A DNA stretch of 64,000 bases from Bidens hawaiensis (lineage: Eukaryota > Streptophyta > Magnoliopsida > Asterales > Asteraceae). How positions within the stretch are numbered: the first letter of the stretch is position 1; every line of letters begins with the position of its first letter. The DNA lies in the NCBI GenBank assembly GCA_021521415.1, contig JAIQDT010007373.1:1-64000 (forward strand), in the 5' to 3' direction. The position numbers and the translations under genes were made by a program. Shown here one piece after another: positions 56,805-64,000 of the stretch. Below the pieces are notes generated by a model, which saw only the letters and a program-made list of their open reading frames with translations, was not told the origin of the DNA and made no database searches.

Positions 56805-57848
56805 TGTTTTGGACAAAAATCAGCTAAGGATCAAGTATCAAAATCTGTTATGTGAGGTAAGGTGCTAACTCGATGATGACAAGTATGTAAGCGCAATATT
56901 GGTGAACACAAAGATGTGATTACGAGGGAAAAAGCCCTTAACCAAGATAGTCTTACTTCGGTCAAAACTTATCAAGGCAATCGTTGGTAAAATAGCTCCG
57001 ATTAATGATTAATAAGATAATCTTTGGTGGAAGTACTTTAGTCAATGATCAACAAGGTAACCTTTGGTCGATGAGTATATGGTTATCTCGGTCTCCGGCA
57101 CAAAAAAACCCCCGGACGGTGAAAACTATCACCATCGAGTTTATTAATTAACAGAAAGTGATTACAAGTGTTTGTGGAGTATATGATCGAGATTACAAAG
57201 AAAGCTAGTGTGTAGAGAGAGTATTTGCTTCTGCCCTAGTGTGTGTGTAAGTACATGTGTTTCTTACTCGATCATTACTCGATTATATAAGAAAATACAA
57301 ATAACAACCTTTCCTAAAAATCCGGAAGTCTTCCACTAACCACTCCATGACTTTGACCACGTGCCTATAGCCATCCAGTAGCGAATTAAGTGGAGGACCA
57401 GGTCTAGGAACCGTTAAAGTTGATAAATATCAACATTCATATGAGAAACAATCGTTAACAGCACCAAATACCGAGGATCCATGATCCTGACATAGCTCTG
57501 GAACTCTTCAGAAGGAGAATTGATCCAGACACGTCTTCAAGAATAACATATCCTCGGTACTTAGTTATTTGTGACTCAACAAGAAGTCCTATAAATTCGC
57601 CACTTCTCCCACTAAACATGTTATAGCCATTTGACCACGTGTTTGACAAGTCCAATAGCAAGATATCCGGCGGAATAAGTATTGGGGCCGTTATACTTAT
57701 TAAATAACAACCTATGCATAAGAAACAATTGTTGATAATACCAAGTACTGAGGACCACTGATCCTGACAGGATCTGACTAAGGATAACTGATCCAAGAAC
57801 ATCTGTCAGGATAACGTATCCACATTGTCAAATTTCCGTGCCCTAACA
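56805..57848 (-). repeat. Tat copy 2, 3' LTR
   Basis: 1044 bp, TGTT..AACA ends; more diverged from the copy 1 LTRs than those are from each other. Confidence 0.92.
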
Positions 57849-58539
57849 ATTGCCCCCAAAATGGCGGTTGTGATAATATCGCAGCTGTCATTTTGCCTTT
57901 GAATTCAGACTTCCTGCAAAAACATATGAGATTTGACAAGCTAGATGTAATTATCATATATATATATATAGAGTTTCCTTGAGAACTTCCCTTCAAGCTA
58001 TATATCCAAAACCTCTTATTCTTCCTGCAAATCATAAACAGCTAGTAATACTTGTTTAACCCGGGTAGATGGTCTATCTTTTGTATGTTGAAATCCGGGT
58101 TAAGATTTTTGGTAATTGCAAGTAAGTTTAATAAATAGTATCTTTTAACTATCTATTGATTGTCTGTTATTTTGAAAGTTTGTCTGATATAGCTTTAGAC
58201 TTGTTGAAAGTTTTGAGAAATATTCTTTAGTAAAAAGTTTTTAGGATAAAATATCCTTGCAAAAATAAACCAGGATCTTAAATCCTTATAAAAATAGATT
58301 GAGAATAATGAATCCTTATATCTATGAAGATATAAACTGAAATCAAATAAGTGTAAACCGATAAACAGAAATCATACCGTAAGGTCTGGTTAGACCTAAG
58401 TTACCATAAGTATTGATCCTTTTGCAATCCTTATAAAACTGAATTAAAGGATTTTGAATCCATAAGTATTGATCCTTCAGTGATCCTCAGAATCTAATTT
58501 ATGATACCTGATACAAATAACTTACGATATTATCTGGGA

Positions 58540-58800
58540 TTAAACCCAATAAACCGGGGACAAGCCCACAAAATAAACCGGGGACAAGCCCAACAAAATG
58601 GGGACAAGCCCATAAAATAAACTGAGGACAAGCCCATAAAATAAACTGGGGACAAGCCCGTGCAACTGGGGACAAGCCCGTGTAATCTGGGGATAAGCCC
58701 GTGCAACTGATGTTAAACTGGGGACAAGCCCAAATACTGGGGACAAGCCCAAACTTGGGACTGGCCCAAAGTTACGGATGTCAACTGGGGACTCGCCCAA
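58540..58800. repeat. GGGGACAAGCCC minisatellite in Tat copy 2
   Basis: About eleven units of 15-25 bp with GGGGACAAGCCC cores. ORFs here are repeat artefacts. Confidence 0.9.
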
Positions 58801-59275
58801 ACGTGAGATAACGTGAAAACGTTATAAACCGGTGGTATGGTACGTCTACCATAAATCGTAGGATCCTCCATATAGCCGGAGACAACGAAATTGTCAGCCA
58901 CTAAGCGTGTACTGGTCCCGCTGCCCCGAACTATACGTCGGATAGCGTGTGCAACTGGCGATCGTGAGAAAGGTGAAAACCTTTAAACCGTAGGGGATAT
59001 GACCATCGTGGGTCATATCCAATCGTGGGCTAGGCCAAGGGAAATAAGATAATACCTCGAAGGTAAAGGAGAGGTGGCAAACCTCTTGATCATTGAACAT
59101 TTGAGTAGATCCCTGCATTATTACTTAAAACTTGGAAAAAATAGATGTTAAGAATATATTATCCTTAAATTAATAATAAGATTCTGAAATGAATAAGTGA
59201 TCAAATAGATATTACCAATTTTAGGATCCTTGATCCTAGATGGATGCTTGATTTTCGAAGGATACTATATCTTGA

Positions 59276-61244
59276 CTAGAAAAAATACTTTTTGAGATGG
59301 ATAGCATTCCATGCTCTGGGTAACTTGTTGCCTTCCATAGTTAGCAAGTAATATGCCCCCTTCCCAGCTTCTGACTCGATCAAGTAGGGACCTTCCCATT
59401 TGGGTGCTAACTTTCCATCCGCTAGATTAGTTGTGTTTTGGAAGGCTTTCCCCAAGACTACATCTCCTTCCTGAAATCTTCTGATCCTTGTATTCTTGTT
59501 GTATGCCCCAGCTACCCTTTGTTGATAAGCTGCCATTCTGATCTTAACTAGGTCTCTGAGTTCTTCTACAGTATCCAAGTCTTCAAGAAGGATTTCTTCA
59601 TTGGCTTCAGGATCACGGATGCTCGTTCTTGCCGTAGGAACCACCATTTCTGTGGGAATTACTGCTTCTGATCCAAACACCAATGAGAAGGGTGTTTGGC
59701 CTGTTGCATTTTTAGGCGTAGTCCTGTCTGCACAAAGAACATAAGGAAGTTCTTCAGCCCATTTTCCCTTCTTCGATCCTAGCTTCTTCTTTAGATTGTT
59801 GATGATGATCTTGTTGCTAGACTCTGCTTGTCCATTGGCTTGAGGATGAACCGGAGTGGAAGTAGTTCATTTTGATGCTCCAACTGTCACAAAAGTTAGT
59901 GGTTCTATTCCCGATAAACTGGGAACCATTGTCACAAACAATTTCAGCAGGAATACCAAATCTAGTTATAATATTTCGTTTAATAAAAGATATTACTTTC
60001 CTTTCTCGGACTTGTACAAATGCTTCTGCCTCAATCCATTTGGAGAAGTAGTCAGTCATAGCAAGCATAAAAACCTTTCCACCGGGTGCTTTTGGTAGCT
60101 TGCCTACAATATCCATACCCCATTTCATTAAAGGCCTTGAGGAGGATATAGGATATAGAGGCTCCGCTGGCTGATGAAGGATGTTTGCGTGTCTTTGACA
60201 AGCATCACATTTCCTTGAATACTCCAATGCATCCTTCTTTATTGTTGGCCAGAAGTATCCAGTTTTGAGTATCCTGGAAAATAACGCTCTTCCACCTGTG
60301 TGATTACCGCAATATCCTTCGTGAAAATCCTTGAGTACTTCTTGGATCTCAGGATCCTCGATGCACCTCAGATATGGGCCTGCAAGAGATTTTCTATATA
60401 CCATGTCATCTAATAAAATATATTGGGATACCTTGAGTTTGAAGGACTTGGGATTTTCTGTGGTAGGGATTTCTCCATCCTGGAGGAATTTCTTGATTGG
60501 GAGGATCCAAGATCCTACTTTTAGTAAGGATGAGGGATCCTTAGGTTCCTCTGTGCATTCCATAGTTATTTCCACATCTTTTTGTTCTCCACTTTCCGGA
60601 GACAATATGTGAATGATAGGCATCTTTACATCATCCAGGATCTTCAATGATGATGCTAAGTTTGCTAAGGCATCTGCCCCAGCATTTTCTTCTCTAGGTA
60701 CCTGTAATATACTAAACAACTCGAAGGATTTTGCTAATTCCTTCATAATTTCTAAATATTTGACCATATTCTCACCTTTTACGGTGTAAGAACCGTTAAA
60801 GCGATTAGTTATAAGTAAAGAGTCTATATAAACTAGAAGATACCTGATCCTCATTTTTTTGGCTAAAAGGAAACCTGCGATAAGTGCTTCGTATTCCGCC
60901 TCATTGTTGGTGGCTTGGAATGCATATGCAATGGACTGGGGTATTATGTCCACCTGTGGAGATTTCAGTAGGATACCCAATCCTGTTCCTTTTACGTTGG
61001 ATGCTCCATCTGTGAAGAGGGTCCAAGGATCCTTTGTTTCTTCTAGTTGCTGAACTTCCAAATCAGCTTCCTTCTGCATGTCGCTACTGAAATCAGCCAC
61101 AAAGTCTGCAAGCTCTTGTGACTTAATGGTTGTTCTAAGCTCATACTGAATGTCATATGCACTCAACTTCACAACCCACTTGGCCATCCTTCCTGAAAAC
61201 TCTGTCTTTCTAAGAACATCCTTAACAGAATAGTTAGTTCTCAA
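59276..61244 (-). pseudogene. Tat copy 2 second RNase H and integrase, one frameshift
   Basis: Minus strand. 61244-59817 is a 475-residue open frame: end of the first RNase H, then the Tat-type RNase H with all acidic motif regions (LFTDGAS, NNEAEYEAL, YIDSLL, GADALANLAS), then integrase HHCC (CDACQRH) and DDE core ([17 protein letters not shown]). A frameshift at about 59870 ends it. The segment with the third acidic residue (HPQANGQAESSNK) is at 59850-59812 in another frame, and 59683-59276 gives the C-terminal domain through WNAIHLKKYFF. It is far better preserved than in copy 1. Confidence 0.9.
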
Positions 61245-61260
61245 AATAATAGTATGGTGT

Positions 61261-61738
61261 TTAAAAATAATGTCTCAACTTGGTTGAGGCAATAATCAAA
61301 GCAAGAATTAAATTCTCAATGTGAGAATACCTGATCTCTGCATCTAAGAGGCTTTTACTTACATAATATACCGGATGATGTGGACCTTCATGATCATTCG
61401 CCAGAACAGCACTGACTGCATTACCTGAAACGTCTAAGTATAGAGACAACAGCTCACCATAAATTGGCTTCATCAAGACTATTGTTGAGGATAGATAATC
61501 CTTAAGAGCCTTCAGCGCATCTTCATGCTTTTGAGTCCATTCAAACTTCCATGGTCTTGCCTAACTGGTCTTTGAACATCATATTGACCAGTCTTTGACA
61601 TGTTGCCCCTTTCATGTCTGAATGCTTAAAGGTAAAGGTGGATTTTCTTCGCCCTAGTAAGGATACTATATCCTTTTCAATTTTGTTGGGGATACTGGAT
61701 CCTAGGAACACCTTTACATATGGATCCTCAGGATCCAA
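61261..61738 (-). pseudogene. Tat copy 2 reverse transcriptase remnant
   Basis: Minus strand. The N-terminal piece ends at FKHSDMKG and joins directly to the segment that begins ATCQRLVNMMFKDQ, skipping the RT fingers and palm. A second deletion runs from KTMEV to the FEWTQKHED region, removing the YxDD site. The RNase H N-terminus follows (YLDVSGNAVSAVLA, YYVSKSLLDAE). With the catalytic core gone it cannot encode RT. Confidence 0.9.
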
Positions 61739-61789
61739 GGATACTTTTTTTTAACGTCTTTCTACCGAGCTTCCAGAACGTCCCCAAGA

Positions 61790-62426
61790 TGTTGTTGTGG
61801 TTGCTATGCTACAATTTTCTTGGTTGTTGGCTTCATCGATGACGAATAATAGTTCTTGGATTCCACTTGATCACCATCTATCCTTATTACTCCCCATGGG
61901 GTAGGAATCTTGATGCACTGATGGTATGTAGAAGCCACTGCTTTCATTCCATGTAGCCAAGGCCTGCCTAAAATAATATTGCAACAAGAAAGGTTACCAA
62001 TTACACAAAATCTTTGATAAGAATTTAACCTTTCGATGTATATCGGGAGGTTGATGCCCCCAATGTTTTCTTGGTATCTCCACTAAAACCAAATAGCACC
62101 GATGTTCTTGGGATGATTTTTAAATCTGGTATGTTCATCTTCTGAAGTACATCATGTTGGATGATATTGACCGAGCTACCACCGTCAACTAGGATCCTGC
62201 GAACATAATAGTTAGCTATAAATAAAGTAATAATCAAACCGTCCTGGTGAGGATCCTGGATGCTTGATTTGTCTTCTTCATCGAAAAAGATTCTTTTCTC
62301 AGTTATTGATGTAGTGGGGATAAGAGGTCTTTCCCCATTATTCAATTCGGTCATCTCAACGAGGGTCTCTGCTGTCGGAGAGGAACTTCGAAATAAATCT
62401 GCGCCTCTGGAGACAAAGTTGATCAC
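61790..62426 (-). pseudogene. Tat copy 2 aspartic protease, frameshifted
   Basis: Minus strand. 62426-62025 contains an intact active-site loop VDGGSSVNII. A frameshift near 62060 puts the remaining segment, including the LGRPWLHGMK part near 61960, in another frame. Confidence 0.85.
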
Positions 62427-62499
62427 GTGTGCATCTGGTGGTGGTGGTGCTGCTTTCTAAGGGGCTTCTTCAGGATCCTGGATCCTTGATTTCTTACCG

Positions 62500-64000
62500 G
62501 GTGACTCCTATTTTGTTGAAGTACCCAATCTTTCCTAGATCCTTTTATCATCCTCTAGTCTTATAAATCTGAGTGCCCTGTTTCCGACTTCATCTAAAGT
62601 CATGCATGGAGTCATCACAAGATCGTCATAAAATGGGGAGCCCCTTTGAAGTCCCATCTTGAATGCTTCAACAGCTGTAGTTATATCAAGATTAGAAATC
62701 TCTAGGGCCTCCCTGTTAAACCTTGTAACAAAATCCCTAAGGGACTCATCATAAGGTTGGGCAACTCTATATAAATCACTAGTTAACTTTTCAAATTTCC
62801 TACTACAAAAAAACTGGCTGTTGAACAAGTTAACTAAATGTGAAAAAGAAATAACAGAATAGGGAGGAAGACTTAGCAACCATTTAAATGCAGATCCTGT
62901 TAGTGTGGATCCGAAACCCTTGCATAGACAAGCCTCCTTGAGCCTTTCAGGAATAGGATTGATCTCCATTCTTTCTCTTATTGTGCAATGTGCTCCTCAG
63001 GATCTGTGGTCCCATTATATGTTTTCATGTTGGGTGTCTTGAATCTCTTAGGGATTTCAGCATAACAGATGGGTGGAGCAAATCTAGATAACTTGAGGCT
63101 TCCCTCCGGTATCTCGCGGATTGGACATATCACCCCGGGAACACTGGATATCATATCCTTGAGCTTTTATAGTTCCTTGGCTATAGCTTGGTTGATACCT
63201 GCATCCTGCATGGAACCACGGTTAGCATCTAAGGATATAGAATCATACAAGTTACCTGTTTGTTACGTGAATGTCGGCATTCCAGAAGAGTGGCTGATGT
63301 AAGAAGCGTCTGCTACAGGCGTTAGTCCACCAGAAGCTGTGGTCTGCATGGGGATTATATCTCCTTCATGGACTTCTGAAGACCGTTGATGTTGAACTCC
63401 TAAGGATCCTTGACCCTGATAGGAGGATCCTTGAGGCTGGAAGTTGTAGGATCCTTGGTGACACCCCCCAGAGGATCCTTGTTGAAGGGTTGATAATCCT
63501 CTCTGAAACATGGAGGATCCTTGGATCTGCTGACCCATCGATCCTGGATTAAGGACTGAGGATCCTTGAATCCGCTGACCCATGGATCTCGGATCTAGGA
63601 TGGATGATCCTGAGTGAAAGGTCGAGGACCCTTGAGTCTGTTGACCCATGTATCCATGCTGAAAGATAAAGGATCCTTGTGGGAAGAATGAGGATCCCTG
63701 AGTTTGCTGCCCCATGGACTCTTGTTGGAGGATAGATGATCCTTGCTGAAAAGTTGAGGATCCTTGAGCTGGTTGACCCATGGACCCCTGGTGAAGGATA
63801 GATGATCCTGGCTGAAACACTGAGGATCCCTGAGCCTGTGGACCCATGGACCCCTGGTGAAGGATAGATGATCCTGGCTGAAACAGTGAGGATCCCTGAG
63901 CCTGTGGACCCATGGACCCCTGTTGAAGGATAGATGATCCTGGCTGAAACAATGAGGATCCATGAGCCTGTCGACCCATCGACCCCAGTTGAAGGATAGA
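62500..64000 (-). pseudogene. gag: Tat copy 2 gag, N-terminus outside the window
   Basis: Minus strand. From the window end to 63263 it has at least nine 22-residue repeats (GSSLFQPGSSILQQGSMGPQ-type), then the ASGGLTPVADAS linker. 62969-62535 gives the capsid-type domain (FKWLLSLPPYS, HLVNLFNSQF, SLRDFVTRFN). The frames differ, so frameshifts occur around 63263 and 62970. The zinc-binding tail seen in copy 1 is missing between 62535 and 62460. Confidence 0.88.

Larger units (their letters stand above)
56805..64000 (-). mobile_element. Tat-lineage retrotransposon copy 2, 5' part beyond the window
   Basis: The 3' LTR (56805-57848), 3' spacer, integrase, second RNase H, RT remnant, protease and gag are all on the minus strand. 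It is homologous to the element at 28856-38672 along its length. The left flank is TGGAC (56800-56804); its partner and the 5' LTR are outside the window. RT is mostly deleted. Confidence 0.92.

Overview
The window is AT-rich plant nuclear DNA made almost entirely of nested transposable elements. The organism is an angiosperm. I lean towards Asteraceae from the look of the retrotransposon gag proteins and LTRs, but no single host gene proves it. The only probable host genes are a duplicated defensin-like cysteine-rich peptide gene and a fragment of chloroplast transketolase that lies inside a DNA transposon. Almost every long open frame is retrotransposon debris.

Layout. 1-4354: 3' part of a Ty1/copia element (gag zinc knuckles, broken protease, no integrase/RT, 3' LTR) inserted in a minus-strand Ty3/gypsy LTR (4355-5261). 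6185-11940: copy A of a segmental duplication, holding a 2.18-kb solo LTR (6253-8435), a MITE, a defensin-like gene and a Helitron-type terminus. 12240-15600: repeats and MITEs. 15600-43627: copy B of the same segment, split by two later insertions: a 12.4-kb CACTA transposon (16190-28602, 3-bp target duplication TCC) and a complete 9.8-kb Tat-type gypsy element (28856-38672, target duplication CCGAC). The CACTA element itself holds a 3.9-kb solo LTR (16699-20582, target duplication TATTG), a second LTR segment and a decayed TNPA-like transposase gene.

43832-48100: a gag-only gypsy element (no pol) with a hAT insertion in gag and a 3' LTR of the same broad family as the solo LTRs. 48539-51644: a 3.1-kb non-autonomous CACTA element (target duplication CAT) that has captured the first exon of a plastid transketolase gene and itself carries a 698-bp hAT element (8-bp target duplication). 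52078-52656: a complete Cassandra TRIM, a miniature LTR element with a 5S rRNA-like promoter in its LTRs, inserted in a tRNA-derived SINE. 53849-55114: MITEs that sit in (TA)n tracts. 56457-56736: a small hAT MITE. 56805 to the window end: a second Tat element, minus strand, running off the window.

How the parts relate. Both duplicated segments carry the same solo LTR and MITE at the same places, so those insertions came before the duplication; the CACTA and Tat insertions came after. The two defensin-like copies have decayed differently: copy A keeps its splice sites but lacks one of eight cysteines, while copy B keeps all eight cysteines but has lost its splice acceptor (AG to AA). The two Tat copies are both defective but in different domains. 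I did not identify a bacterial-style operon, CRISPR array or a new enzymatic system. The most unusual items are the transketolase-capturing CACTA, the reciprocal decay of the defensin pair, and the layered insertion record.
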